Source of the DNA: Leeuwenhoekiella marinoflava DSM 3653
GTDB taxonomy: Bacteria > Bacteroidota > Bacteroidia > Flavobacteriales > Flavobacteriaceae
Reading direction: 5' to 3'
NCBI RefSeq assembly: GCF_900129005.1
Contig: NZ_FQUN01000006.1
Span: 248,001 to 312,000 of the forward strand
DNA length: 64,000 nt
Every line of letters begins with the position of its first letter. Position 1 is the first letter of the stretch. The notes beneath the pieces were generated by a model. It searched no databases. It was not told the DNA's origin and worked only from the letters and a program-made list of their open reading frames with translations. A program made the translations under genes and the position numbers. Shown in pieces: positions 25,161 through 34,069 of the stretch.

Positions 25161-26559
25161 AGCTGAAGGAAAGCAAAAAACAATCGCCGGTGAGGTTTCC
25201 TTGACCGGCGTTGGTTTACATACGGGTAAAAACGTGACCCTTACATTTAAACCTGCGGAAGAAAATACGGGTATGTTTTTTAAACGTGTTGATCTTGAAG
25301 GTCAGCCTATAATAGAAGCTAATGCAGACTATGTAGTGAATACTCAAAGAGGAACAAACCTCGAAAAAATGGGAGTTCATATTCAAACAAGCGAGCACGT
25401 TCTCGCTGCTTGTGTAGGGCTAGGTATTTATAATATTTGTATCGAACTAAATGCTTCTGAACCTCCTATAATGGACGGTTCTTCAAAGTTTTTTGTCGAA
25501 GCACTTGAAAAGGCAGGAATTGTTGAGCAAGAAGCTTGCATAGAAGAATATGTTGTAACTGAAGTAATCAGTTATGTAGATGAAAACTCAGGTAGTGAGA
25601 TTATGTTGATGCCTTCTGATGAGTATCAACTTACTACGATGGTAGATTTTGGCACAAAAATCTTAGGCACTCAAAATGCCAGCATAAAAAGTATAACAGA
25701 ATTTAAAGACCAAATTTCAGACTCAAGAACGTTTAGTTTTCTTCACGAGATAGAAATGCTTCTTGAACATGGTTTGATTAAAGGTGGTGACCTTAATAAT
25801 GCCATTGTTTATGTAGATAAAGAGTTATCTCCACAAACAATGGACAAACTGAGAGAAGCTTTTAATAAAGATTCTATTTCAGTAAAGCCTAATGGTATAT
25901 TAGATAACCTTACGCTACATCATCCTAACGAAGCTGCACGTCACAAATTATTAGATGTAATTGGTGACCTTGCACTTGTGGGTATGCCGATAAAAGGTAA
26001 GGTAATCGCTAATAAACCCGGGCATTATGTGAACACGCAGTTTGCAAAAAAACTAAAAAAAATCATCAAATTAGAAAAACGTAATAACGTACCTAATTTT
26101 GATTTATCTAAGCCGCCAGTAAAAGATGTGAATGCGATTATGGCTATGTTGCCACATCGTTCACCATTTTTACTGGTAGATAAAATATTAGAAATAACAG
26201 ATACGGGAGTTGTAGGTTTAAAAAACGTTACGATGAACGAGCCTTTTTTTGTTGGGCATTTTCCAGGAGCACCTGTAATGCCAGGAGTACTTCAGGTAGA
26301 AGCGATGGCGCAAACTGGGGGTATTCTCGTTCTAAGTACCGTTCCAGACCCTGAGAATTATCTGACTTATTTTATGAAAATAGATAATGTTCGCTTTAAA
26401 CAACAAGTTGTACCAGGCGATACATTAATTTTTAAATTAGATTTACTTTCACCAATTCGCAGAGGAATCTGTCATATGCAAGGAAGCGCGTATGTTAACG
26501 GCAAATTAGTTTCTGAAGCAGAGCTTATGGCTCAAATCGTAAAAGTAAAGAAAGACTAG
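25150..26559 (+). CDS. lpxC/fabZ: Bifunctional UDP-3-O-acyl-GlcNAc deacetylase / 3-hydroxyacyl-ACP dehydratase (LpxC-FabZ fusion)
   Basis: This is a 469-residue fusion. Residues 1 to about 310 are LpxC, with 'SLTGVGLHTGKNVTL', 'TSEHVLAACVGLGI' (zinc His and Glu), 'PIMDGSSKFF', and 'HPNEAARHKLLDVIGDLALVG' with the zinc His-x3-Asp and general acid. From about 325 it is FabZ: 'LPHRSPFLLVDKI', 'GHFPGAPVMPGVLQVEAMAQ' (catalytic His and Glu) and 'VPGDTLIFKLDLLS'. The fusion is a known Bacteroidetes feature that puts lipid A commitment and fatty acid dehydration on one chain. lpxA follows after four bases. Confidence 0.95.
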   Translation: MISKAEGKQKTIAGEVSLTGVGLHTGKNVTLTFKPAEENTGMFFKRVDLEGQPIIEANADYVVNTQRGTNLEKMGVHIQTSEHVLAACVGLGIYNICIELNASEPPIMDGSSKFFVEALEKAGIVEQEACIEEYVVTEVISYVDENSGSEIMLMPSDEYQLTTMVDFGTKILGTQNASIKSITEFKDQISDSRTFSFLHEIEMLLEHGLIKGGDLNNAIVYVDKELSPQTMDKLREAFNKDSISVKPNGILDNLTLHHPNEAARHKLLDVIGDLALVGMPIKGKVIANKPGHYVNTQFAKKLKKIIKLEKRNNVPNFDLSKPPVKDVNAIMAMLPHRSPFLLVDKILEITDTGVVGLKNVTMNEPFFVGHFPGAPVMPGVLQVEAMAQTGGILVLSTVPDPENYLTYFMKIDNVRFKQQVVPGDTLIFKLDLLSPIRRGICHMQGSAYVNGKLVSEAELMAQIVKVKKD

Positions 26560-26563
26560 ATTT

Positions 26564-27349
26564 ATGAATCAACCCTTAGCATATGTTCATCCTGGCGCCA
26601 AAATCGCTAAAAATGTAGTGATAGAGCCTTTTACCACAATTAATAATAATGTGGTTATTGGTGAAGGCAGCTGGATAGGATCTAACGTAACCATAATGGA
26701 AGGTGCACGTATCGGTAAAAACGTGAGTATTTTTCCGGGAGCTGTAATATCTGCTGTTCCGCAGGATAAGAAATTTGAAGATGAAGATACTGTAACTATT
26801 ATTGGTGACAACACAACCATTAGAGAGTGTGTTACTATAAACCGTGGTACTTCTGATCGTATGAAAACTCAAATAGGAAACAACTGTTGGATTATGGCTT
26901 ATAGTCATATTGCACATGATTGCATCGTAGGTGATCACTGTATCTTTTCAAATAACAGTACTTTAGCTGGTCATATTCTTGTTGGAGATTACGTTGTTTT
27001 GGCTGGTATGGCAGCAGTTCAACAATTTTGCACAATTGGTAGTCACGCATTTGTAACTGGTGGTTCACTAGTGCGAAAAGACGTGCCTCCTTATGTGAAG
27101 GCAGGACGCGAACCGCTTTCTTATGTAGGTATCAATTCTATTGGATTGAGAAGGAGAGGTTTCTCTACCGAAAAGATTAGAGAAATTCAGGATATTTACA
27201 GGATACTCTATCAGAAAAATTACAACAACACGCAGGCGGTTAATATAATTGAAGCTGAAATGGAAGCAACTCCAGAGCGAGATGAAATCCTTCAATTCAT
27301 TAGGAATTCGCAGCGCGGTATTATGAAAGGTTATTTTACAACAAACTAA
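26564..27349 (+). CDS. lpxA: UDP-N-acetylglucosamine O-acyltransferase
   Basis: This 261-residue hexapeptide-repeat acyltransferase makes the first step of lipid A. Seen are 'YVHPGAKIAKNVVIEPF', 'RECVTINRGT', catalytic His in 'YSHIAHDCIVGDHC', the 'GMAAVQQFCTIGSHAFVTGGS' stretch, and 'RGFSTEKIREIQDIYRILY' in the helical C-terminal domain. The length is that of E. coli LpxA. Part of the lpxD-lpxC/fabZ-lpxA run. A small palindrome (27354-27369) separates it from efp. Confidence 0.94.
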   Translation: MNQPLAYVHPGAKIAKNVVIEPFTTINNNVVIGEGSWIGSNVTIMEGARIGKNVSIFPGAVISAVPQDKKFEDEDTVTIIGDNTTIRECVTINRGTSDRMKTQIGNNCWIMAYSHIAHDCIVGDHCIFSNNSTLAGHILVGDYVVLAGMAAVQQFCTIGSHAFVTGGSLVRKDVPPYVKAGREPLSYVGINSIGLRRRGFSTEKIREIQDIYRILYQKNYNNTQAVNIIEAEMEATPERDEILQFIRNSQRGIMKGYFTTN

Positions 27350-27353
27350 TTTT

Positions 27354-27369
27354 TTTCCGCATTGCGGAA
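27354..27369. repeat. Mini-palindrome TTTCCGC-ATT-GCGGAA between lpxA and efp
   Basis: A six-base perfect stem TTCCGC/GCGGAA (27355-27360 and 27364-27369) around ATT, extended by flanking T/A. It belongs to the same sequence type as the hairpins at 42145, 42943 and 54294. Confidence 0.6.
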
Positions 27370-27392
27370 TAGCATAGAATTAAAATTTAATT

Positions 27393-27959
27393 ATGGCAAA
27401 TACATCAGATATTCGTAATGGAATGTGTATTCATTACAACCACGATATTTATAAGATTATTGAATTTTTACACGTAAAACCAGGTAAAGGTCCTGCTTTT
27501 GTTCGTACAAAATTAAAAAGTGTTACTAACGGAAAAGTGTTAGATAATACCTTTTCTGCGGGTCATAAGATTGAAGAAGTACGTGTAGAAACTAAAGGAT
27601 ATCAGTTTTTATATGAAGATGGCGAATGGTATCACTTTATGAATACTGATGATTATACGCAGATACGCCTTTTAGAATCTGCTTTAGATCAGCCCGGACT
27701 TTTAAAAGAAGGGGAGGTTGTTTCTATCGCGATTAATACGGAAGATGGGTTACCACTTTCAGTAGATATGCCGGCTCACGTGATACTTACTGTAACAGCT
27801 ACAGAGCCTGGAGTTAAAGGAAATACCGCGACTAATGCAACAAAACCTGCAACTGTAGAAACAGGAGCAGAAGTTTCTGTACCTTTATTTATAAATGAAG
27901 GAGATAAGATCAAGGTCGAAACTGAAAAGGGTACTTACAAAGAGCGTATTAAAGAATAG
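27393..27959 (+). CDS. efp: Elongation factor P
   Basis: This 188-residue three-domain translation factor relieves ribosome stalling at polyproline stretches. The tip loop of domain I reads 'HVKPGKGPAFVRTKLK', where the Lys of PGKG is the residue modified or exposed in the family. The C-terminal OB domain ends 'GDKIKVETEKGTYKERIKE', close to the standard ending. It lies between the lipid A genes and a second LpxD-like gene, an order shared by other Bacteroidetes. The next gene starts three bases after its stop. Confidence 0.95.
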   Translation: MANTSDIRNGMCIHYNHDIYKIIEFLHVKPGKGPAFVRTKLKSVTNGKVLDNTFSAGHKIEEVRVETKGYQFLYEDGEWYHFMNTDDYTQIRLLESALDQPGLLKEGEVVSIAINTEDGLPLSVDMPAHVILTVTATEPGVKGNTATNATKPATVETGAEVSVPLFINEGDKIKVETEKGTYKERIKE

Positions 27960-27962
27960 CAA

Positions 27963-28895
27963 TTGAAATTTCCACAAAAACATACCTTAGCTCAGATTGC
28001 TACAATTCTTGATGTTGAATTTGTAGGCAATGCTGAATTTCCAGTTTACGGAATTAATGAAATTCACGTTGTTGAACCGGGTGACATTGTTTTTGTTGAC
28101 CATCCTAAATATTACGACAAAGCTTTAGAGTCTGCTGCTACGATTGTTTTGATCAATAAAAAAGTAGATTGTCCAGAAGGTAAAGCTTTACTTATTTCTG
28201 AAGATCCCTTTTCTGATTTTAATAAACTCACCCGTTATTTTAAACCTTTTGAGAAAGCAACAGCTTCAATAGCTGCAACTGCTCAAATAGGAACAGGAAC
28301 AATAATCCAACCTAATTGCTTCATTGGCAATAATGTCAAAATAGGTAAAGATTGTTTAATTCACGCAAATGTTACCATTTACGACAATGCTGTGATAGGA
28401 AATGGCGTTACCATACATTCCGGAGCTGTTTTAGGAGGAGATGCTTTCTATTATAAAAAACGGGATACCGGTTTTGATAAATTGGTTTCTGGCGGTAGAG
28501 TTGTTATTCATGACTTTGTTGATATTGGAGCACTTTGCACAATAGATAAGGGGGTTTCTGGAGACACTATAATTGGTGAAGATTCAAAACTAGATAATCA
28601 GGTACACATAGGTCACGATACTCAAATAGGAAAACGTGTGCTTATTGCGGCCCAGTCTGGTATTGCAGGATGTGTTATTGTTGAAGATGATGTTGTGATC
28701 TGGGGACAAGTTGGGATTGCCAGCGGTATTACTATTAAAGAGAAAGCTACAATATTTGCCCAAAGTGGTGTAGGGAGAACCTTGGAAGGTGGTAAGTCAT
28801 ATTTAGGGACACCTGCCGAAGACAGCAAGAAAAAGTTTAGGGAACTGGCGTCAATTCGTCAAATTCCTTATATTTTAGAACAAATAAAAAAATAA
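27963..28895 (+). CDS. LpxD-like acyltransferase paralogue
   Basis: This 310-residue left-handed beta-helix protein starts at TTG three bases after the efp stop; no suitable ATG is near. Like LpxD it has an N-terminal domain ('GDIVFVDHPKYYDKA') and hexapeptide repeats with His in 'VHIGHDTQIG'. It differs from the LpxD at 24132 at two diagnostic places: 'GADGFGF' is replaced by 'GGDAFYY', and the second conserved His ('GIVGHITIG') by 'GIASGITIK'. It may use another nucleotide sugar or acyl chain, or have lost activity. Family firm, function open. Confidence 0.8.
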   Translation: MKFPQKHTLAQIATILDVEFVGNAEFPVYGINEIHVVEPGDIVFVDHPKYYDKALESAATIVLINKKVDCPEGKALLISEDPFSDFNKLTRYFKPFEKATASIAATAQIGTGTIIQPNCFIGNNVKIGKDCLIHANVTIYDNAVIGNGVTIHSGAVLGGDAFYYKKRDTGFDKLVSGGRVVIHDFVDIGALCTIDKGVSGDTIIGEDSKLDNQVHIGHDTQIGKRVLIAAQSGIAGCVIVEDDVVIWGQVGIASGITIKEKATIFAQSGVGRTLEGGKSYLGTPAEDSKKKFRELASIRQIPYILEQIKK

Positions 28896-28896
28896 A

Positions 28897-29310
28897 ATGA
28901 GTAAATCAGCTAAAGACCTTGTGAGAGGTTTATATGAATCAGACTTTTTTAATGATTCTAGTGTTCTAAAGCAATATTTGCATGAAGATGCAGAATTGTA
29001 TTGGAATGCATCTACCGGTTTCTCAAAAATGACTTATAGCGATATTGCTGATATGTCTTCAGAAATGGGGAAATCATTTATCTCACTCAGGTCGTCAATC
29101 AGTCATTTGATCGCAGAAGATGATAAGGTTAGTGCCCGTCTTACTTACTATATCAAAACTGTAGAAAACCCTGAAGAAGAAGTAGGCATAATCCATTTTA
29201 TGGCGATTTGGGAATTAAAAGATGGTTTGCTCTATAAAGGCTATCAGATAAGTCAGCCTAGTGATGAAGATCCTCATAATAATGATGCACACATCCGTAT
29301 AAAGTCATAA
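28897..29310 (+). CDS. NTF2-like (SnoaL-fold) protein
   Basis: This 137-residue single-domain protein has the cone-shaped NTF2-like pattern: an N-terminal helix 'AKDLVRGLYESDFFNDSSVL', 'YLHEDAELYWNASTGFSKM', helix 'DIADMSSEMGKSFISLRSSI', then the strands 'DKVSARLTYYIKTVENPEEEVGIIHFMAIWELKDGLLYKGY' read in pieces. Members of this fold range from isomerases to ligand-binding proteins, and no catalytic pair can be named here. It begins one base after the LpxD paralogue and is probably part of that operon. Confidence 0.7.
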   Translation: MSKSAKDLVRGLYESDFFNDSSVLKQYLHEDAELYWNASTGFSKMTYSDIADMSSEMGKSFISLRSSISHLIAEDDKVSARLTYYIKTVENPEEEVGIIHFMAIWELKDGLLYKGYQISQPSDEDPHNNDAHIRIKS

Positions 29311-29339
29311 AAATCCTTTAGCATTCATCTATAAAAATT

Positions 29340-29347
29340 TACTTTTG
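29340..29347 (+). promoter_or_regulatory. Candidate Bacteroidetes promoter for sucD
   Basis: TACTTTTG matches the -7 consensus TAnnTTTG. TTTA at 29317-29320 stands 19 bases upstream as a weak -33. The predicted start leaves a leader of about 20 bases before the ATG at 29371. Confidence 0.4.
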
Positions 29348-29370
29348 TTACCACAAAATTCAAACAACTC

Positions 29371-30243
29371 ATGAGCGTTTTAGTAAATAAAGATTCCAAA
29401 ATAATTGTACAAGGTTTTACCGGTAGTGAAGGTACTTTTCACGCGGGTCAAATGATTGAATATGGCACAAATGTAGTGGGTGGTGTAACTCCGGGTAAAG
29501 GAGGTCAAAGCCATTTAGACAAGCCTGTCTTCAATACTGTTGAAGAAGCTGTAAAAGAAACCGGAGCAGATGTATCTATCATTTTTGTTCCGCCGGCATT
29601 TGCTGCTGATGCGATTATGGAGTCTGCTGATGCAGGAATTAAAGTAATTATTGCAATTACTGAAGGTATTCCTGTTTCAGACATGATTAAAGCCGCTGAT
29701 TATATTAAAGATAAAGATTGCAGACTTATAGGTCCTAACTGCCCAGGTGTTATTACTCCGGGAGAAGCTAAAGTGGGTATTATGCCAGGTTTTGTTTTCA
29801 AAAAAGGAAAAGTAGGTATCGTTTCTAAATCAGGAACACTTACTTATGAAGCTGCAGATCAAGTTGTAAAACAAGGTTTAGGTATCACAACTGCAATAGG
29901 TATAGGTGGAGATCCAATCATCGGTACTACTACTAAAGAAGCTGTAGAATTGCTTATTAACGATCCTGAGACTGAAGCTGTAGTTATGATTGGTGAGATA
30001 GGGGGGCAGTTAGAAGCTGATGCCGCACGTTGGATTAAAGCTAGCGGTACTACAAAACCGGTAATAGGATTTATCGCTGGTGAAACTGCTCCAGCTGGTA
30101 GAACGATGGGGCACGCAGGTGCAATTGTTTCTGGTGAAGGTGAGTCTGCTGCAGACAAGAAAAAAATATTAAGAGAAAACGGAGTTCATGTCGTTGATTC
30201 TCCTGCAGAAATAGGTAAAAAAGTAGCTGAGCTTTTAGCTTAA
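29371..30243 (+). CDS. sucD: Succinyl-CoA synthetase alpha subunit
   Basis: This 290-residue CoA ligase subunit has the CoA-binding fold '[22 protein letters not shown]', '[10 protein letters not shown]', '[22 protein letters not shown]' and the phosphorylated His in '[11 protein letters not shown]'. It works with SucC (beta subunit) in the TCA cycle to make ATP or GTP from succinyl-CoA. SucC is not adjacent, which is usual in this group. It appears to be its own unit, with a promoter-like box upstream and a strong terminator downstream. Confidence 0.95.
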   Translation: MSVLVNKDSKIIVQGFTGSEGTFHAGQMIEYGTNVVGGVTPGKGGQSHLDKPVFNTVEEAVKETGADVSIIFVPPAFAADAIMESADAGIKVIIAITEGIPVSDMIKAADYIKDKDCRLIGPNCPGVITPGEAKVGIMPGFVFKKGKVGIVSKSGTLTYEAADQVVKQGLGITTAIGIGGDPIIGTTTKEAVELLINDPETEAVVMIGEIGGQLEADAARWIKASGTTKPVIGFIAGETAPAGRTMGHAGAIVSGEGESAADKKKILRENGVHVVDSPAEIGKKVAELLA

Positions 30244-30263
30244 TTTTTACCACTTTTATTTTG

Positions 30264-30292
30264 AAACCGACACCTAATGTGTCGGTTTTTTT
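30264..30292 (+). terminator. Intrinsic terminator after sucD
   Basis: AAACCGACAC (30264-30273) pairs with GTGTCGGTTT (30279-30288) around CTAAT and runs into a stretch of T. Confidence 0.88.
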
Positions 30293-30362
30293 ATGAGCAA
30301 ACAGTTCAAGTTTGCTATATTTACCGCTGTTCAAACTAACTAATATTTGATACTCAATTAGA

Positions 30363-31109
30363 ATGAAACTTTTAGAAGGAAAGAATACAATTATAACGGG
30401 TGCTAGCCGCGGAATAGGGAATGGTATCGCAAAAATTTTTGCAGAAAATGGTGCTAATATAGCATTTACATACAGTTCTTCTGCTGGACCGGCTGAAGAA
30501 TTAGAAAAAGAATTAATCGCTTTAGGAGTTAAAGCTAAAGCCTATAAATCTAACGCAGCTTCTTTTGAAGAATGCCAGGAGCTTATTAAGCAGGTTTCAG
30601 AAGATTTTAATTCTATTGATGTGTTGGTTAATAATGCCGGGATTACAAAAGACAATTTATTGATGCGTATGAGCGAGGAAGACTTTGATAAAGTTATTGA
30701 AGTTAACCTAAAGTCTATTTTTAATATGACTAAAGCCGTACAACGTACGATGCTGAAACAACGCTACGGAAGTATCATCAATATGAGTTCTGTTGTAGGA
30801 GTTAAAGGTAATGCTGGTCAGGCAAATTATGCTGCTTCAAAAGCAGGTATAATAGGTTTTTCAAAATCTATGGCTTTAGAATTAGGTTCTCGTAACATAC
30901 GTACAAACGTAGTTGCTCCTGGTTTTATCGAGACTGAAATGACTGCTAAATTAGATGAAAAAACAATTGCTGGTTGGAGAGATGCAATTCCATTAAAACG
31001 TGGCGGAACTCCTGAAGATATTGCTAATGCGTGTGTTTTCTTAGGAAGTGATATGAGTGCCTATATTACTGGTCAAGTGCTTCAGGTAGATGGCGGTATG
31101 CTAACCTAA
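30363..31109 (+). CDS. fabG: 3-oxoacyl-[acyl-carrier-protein] reductase
   Basis: This 248-residue SDR of fatty acid synthesis shows the FabG set: 'TGASRGIG' NADP motif, 'NNAGITKDNLLMRM' (the ITKD/LLMRM pattern is typical of FabG), Ser in 'NMSSVVGV', 'YAASKAG', and 'PGFIETEMT'. It ends 'ITGQVLQVDGGM'. Reduces 3-ketoacyl-ACP in the cytosol. It is 20 bases before the VWA membrane protein gene and may share its transcript. Confidence 0.92.
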   Translation: MKLLEGKNTIITGASRGIGNGIAKIFAENGANIAFTYSSSAGPAEELEKELIALGVKAKAYKSNAASFEECQELIKQVSEDFNSIDVLVNNAGITKDNLLMRMSEEDFDKVIEVNLKSIFNMTKAVQRTMLKQRYGSIINMSSVVGVKGNAGQANYAASKAGIIGFSKSMALELGSRNIRTNVVAPGFIETEMTAKLDEKTIAGWRDAIPLKRGGTPEDIANACVFLGSDMSAYITGQVLQVDGGMLT

Positions 31110-31128
31110 ACATTATACAATAAAATCT

Positions 31129-33168
31129 ATGGCAGCATCTACAATTCTATACATTACCCTTTGTGGGCTTATAGCTTTAGCTGCTGCCATTTTTTTTTAC
31201 TTCTATAAGCCACAACGTTCAAAACAAGTACGCTTCTTACTCAGTACGCTTCGATTTTTCACTTTGCTTTCGGTGCTTATTTTGCTTGTAAATCCCAGTT
31301 TTAAGCAAATCACGTATACTACTATAAAGCCCAAACTAGCATTGGCGATTGATGATTCCAGATCAATGAAATATCTGGGAGATACTACTCAAATTCAATC
31401 GGTTTTCAATTCTTTTTCCGAAGACAAAGATTTAAACAATCGCTTTGATATTGATTATTATAGCTATGGAAAGAACCTTCAAACTTTTAGAACACTAAAT
31501 TTTAATGAAGGTCAGACAGATATTTCCAACAGTTTAAAAGATTTAAATCAGATTTATAAAGGGGTTGATTATACTCCCGTTATTATTACTGATGGGAATT
31601 CAAATCTAGGCGCTGACTATCGCTATACAGCGCAAGAAAACAATAATACTCTCTATTATTTTTTAGCTGTAGGGGATACTTTGGCTTATGATGATTTGAG
31701 CTTAGATCGTATTAATTCTAATAAGTATGCGTATCTAAATAATGAGTTTCCTGTTGAATTAATCACGACTTACACAGGAGGATCTGATGTGAAGGCGACA
31801 ATTTCAGTTTCTCAAAATGGTAGAATAATTTATAAAAAGGAACAGACCTTTACTTCAGAAAACAGTATACAGCGTAATAATTTCTATCTGAATGCTGCTT
31901 CAGTAGGAGTACAGCGGTATCAAGTAACAGTTAGTGGACTCGAAGATGAAAAGAACCTGGAAAACAATACTCAAAATTTTGCTGTTGAAGTTATAGATCA
32001 GCGTTCAAACATTTTAATTGTTTACAGTGTTTTGCATCCTGATTTGGGAACGCTAAGAAAAAGTATTGAAAGCAATCAGTTAAGAGCAGTTACATTAAAA
32101 GAGGTTTCTGAGGTCAATTTGACAGCGTTGACTGAATACGATTTGGTTATTTTATTTGAACCCAAACGTTCTTTCTCTTCGATTTATTCTGAATTGAATA
32201 AACTAAACAAAAATCGTTTTACAATAAGTGGTACTCAAACAGACTTAGGCTTTTTAAACAGCATTCAGCAGACTGTGACTTTACCTGTAAATAATGAGTC
32301 AGAATTGGTTCAGCCTTATAAAAATGGAACTTTTAATACTTTTCAAGTTGAAGAACTTACATTTAATAACTACCCTCCATTAACCAGTGTATTTGGAAAC
32401 ATTCAGTTTAGTGGTAATGCTGATGTTCTCTTTTACCAACGTATAAGCGGTGTAACAACTCAAAATCCATTGCTTGGAGTTACTGAAATTTCTGGATTAA
32501 GAGAAGTGTTTTTACTTGGAACAGGAATTTATCAATGGCGTAGTCAAAGTTACCTAGACAATCAAAGCTTTGAAGATTTTGATAATTTTATAGATAAGTT
32601 GATTCAATATTCAGCTTCTAATCAACGTAGAAAAAGACTTGAAATTGATTATGAACAATTTTATTACAGAGGACATACAATAAATATTCAGGCTCAATAT
32701 TTTGATAAAAATTATGTATTTGATCCCGGCGCTTCGCTTCAGATTGAATTGAAAAATGAAAATTCAGAAGAAACCTATCAATCTCCCCTCGTGTTTAAAG
32801 GATCTGCATACGAAGTAGAATTATCTAATTTAGAACCCGGAGACTATACATTCCGTATAAAAGAAATCAAACAGCATATAAGCTCTGGTGGCAGTTTTAC
32901 AATTATTCCTTTTGATTTAGAACGGCAGAGCCAAAATGCAGATTTTCAGAAAATGAAAACCTTGGCAGAAGAAACTGGCGGAAATATTTATATACTTAAA
33001 AACTACAGACAACTTGTTGACGAACTGCTAAATAGCGAGCAATTTACTCCTGTAGAACGAGCCGTTAAAAAAAACGTACCTTTAATCAACTTCTTTTGGT
33101 TATTAGCATTTATCGTTGCTTGTCTAACCACAGAATGGTTCATTAGAAAATATAACGGACTTATATAA
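31129..33168 (+). CDS. VWA domain membrane protein
   Basis: This is a 679-residue protein with two N-terminal membrane helices ('ILYITLCGLIALAAAIFFYF' and 'LSTLRFFTLLSVLILLV') and one C-terminal helix ('LINFFWLLAFIVACLTTEWF') before a short basic tail. The periplasmic part opens with a von Willebrand A domain whose MIDAS reads 'AIDDSRSMK' (D-x-S-x-S) and 'VIITDGNSN'. Beta-rich repeats and a further alpha/beta domain follow. The layout recalls BatA/BatB-like and DUF4159-type membrane proteins of Bacteroidetes, possibly in envelope stress or protein assembly. The exact role is unknown. A prohibitin gene follows after 16 bases. Confidence 0.78.
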   Translation: MAASTILYITLCGLIALAAAIFFYFYKPQRSKQVRFLLSTLRFFTLLSVLILLVNPSFKQITYTTIKPKLALAIDDSRSMKYLGDTTQIQSVFNSFSEDKDLNNRFDIDYYSYGKNLQTFRTLNFNEGQTDISNSLKDLNQIYKGVDYTPVIITDGNSNLGADYRYTAQENNNTLYYFLAVGDTLAYDDLSLDRINSNKYAYLNNEFPVELITTYTGGSDVKATISVSQNGRIIYKKEQTFTSENSIQRNNFYLNAASVGVQRYQVTVSGLEDEKNLENNTQNFAVEVIDQRSNILIVYSVLHPDLGTLRKSIESNQLRAVTLKEVSEVNLTALTEYDLVILFEPKRSFSSIYSELNKLNKNRFTISGTQTDLGFLNSIQQTVTLPVNNESELVQPYKNGTFNTFQVEELTFNNYPPLTSVFGNIQFSGNADVLFYQRISGVTTQNPLLGVTEISGLREVFLLGTGIYQWRSQSYLDNQSFEDFDNFIDKLIQYSASNQRRKRLEIDYEQFYYRGHTINIQAQYFDKNYVFDPGASLQIELKNENSEETYQSPLVFKGSAYEVELSNLEPGDYTFRIKEIKQHISSGGSFTIIPFDLERQSQNADFQKMKTLAEETGGNIYILKNYRQLVDELLNSEQFTPVERAVKKNVPLINFFWLLAFIVACLTTEWFIRKYNGLI

Positions 33169-33184
33169 ATAAAAATTACATTTC

Positions 33185-34000
33185 ATGGAAAGACTGCCCA
33201 AAGTAGGAATACCCATTATTCTTGGTATAATAATTTTAATTGTAATAATTGCAAAATCAGTAGTTACAATAGATTCAGGTGAAGCCGGAGTGCTTTACAA
33301 GCCTTTTGATGATGGTGTTGTTACTGACGAACCTCCTTTAGGTGAAGGTTTCCAAATTGTAGCTCCCTGGAATAAAGTATTTATTTACGAAGTCCGGAGA
33401 CAAGAATTAAAAGAGATAATGAATGTACTTTCATCCAATGGACTTGATATTAAATTGGAAGCTTCAGTATGGTATAAGCCTCAAGCTACAAATCTTGGTA
33501 AATTGCATCAGGAGATAGGTGAAGACTACTTAAACCGAATTCTTTTGCCTACCATAAGATCTGCGGCAAGATCTGTTGTGGGGCGTTATACTCCAGAGCA
33601 GCTCTATTCATCAAAAAGAGATGCTATACAAGCTGAAATATTTGATGAAACTCAAAAGATTATCAAAGATCAATATATTGAATTGGATGAAGTTTTGGTA
33701 CGCGATGTTACTTTACCGGCTACTATAAAAGAAGCTATAGAGCGTAAACTGAAACAAGAACAAGAGTCTCTTGAATATGAGTTTAGATTGATTTCGGCTC
33801 AAAAAGAAGCAGAACGACAGGTTATAGAAGCGCAAGGTAAATCTGACGCAAACCGTATTTTAAGTCAATCTCTAAATGATCAGATTTTAAAAGACAAAGG
33901 TATAGAAGCTACTTTAAAACTTTCTGAATCTCCTAATTCTAAAGTTATTGTAATTGGGTCTGGGGATAGTGGCTTACCAATTATTTTAGGGAATAACTAA
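33185..34000 (+). CDS. Prohibitin-family (SPFH domain) membrane protein
   Basis: This 271-residue protein has one N-terminal membrane helix ('PIILGIIILIVIIAKSVV'). The SPFH/band-7 domain follows ('SGEAGVLYKPFDDG', 'LGEGFQIVAPWNKVFIYEVR'), and then the long coiled coil 'KEAIERKLKQEQESLEYEFR' with 'SAQKEAERQVIEAQGKSDAN'. It is typical of prohibitin homologues that form large ring assemblies on the inner membrane and influence protease quality control. It is cotranscribed with the VWA membrane protein. Transcription ends at the hairpin 34030-34069. Confidence 0.88.
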   Translation: MERLPKVGIPIILGIIILIVIIAKSVVTIDSGEAGVLYKPFDDGVVTDEPPLGEGFQIVAPWNKVFIYEVRRQELKEIMNVLSSNGLDIKLEASVWYKPQATNLGKLHQEIGEDYLNRILLPTIRSAARSVVGRYTPEQLYSSKRDAIQAEIFDETQKIIKDQYIELDEVLVRDVTLPATIKEAIERKLKQEQESLEYEFRLISAQKEAERQVIEAQGKSDANRILSQSLNDQILKDKGIEATLKLSESPNSKVIVIGSGDSGLPIILGNN

Positions 34001-34029
34001 AATAATCTATTAGTTATTCTTCGATCTTT

Positions 34030-34069
34030 GCATAAAAAAGCGAATCTTGATTGATTCGGTTTTTTATGC
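34030..34069. terminator. Bidirectional terminator between prohibitin and HhH-protein genes
   Basis: GCATAAAAAAGCGAATC (34030-34046) pairs with GATTCGGTTTTTTATGC (34053-34069) with one bulge or mismatch. The distal arm overlaps the stop codon of the minus-strand gene at 34064. Confidence 0.8.
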
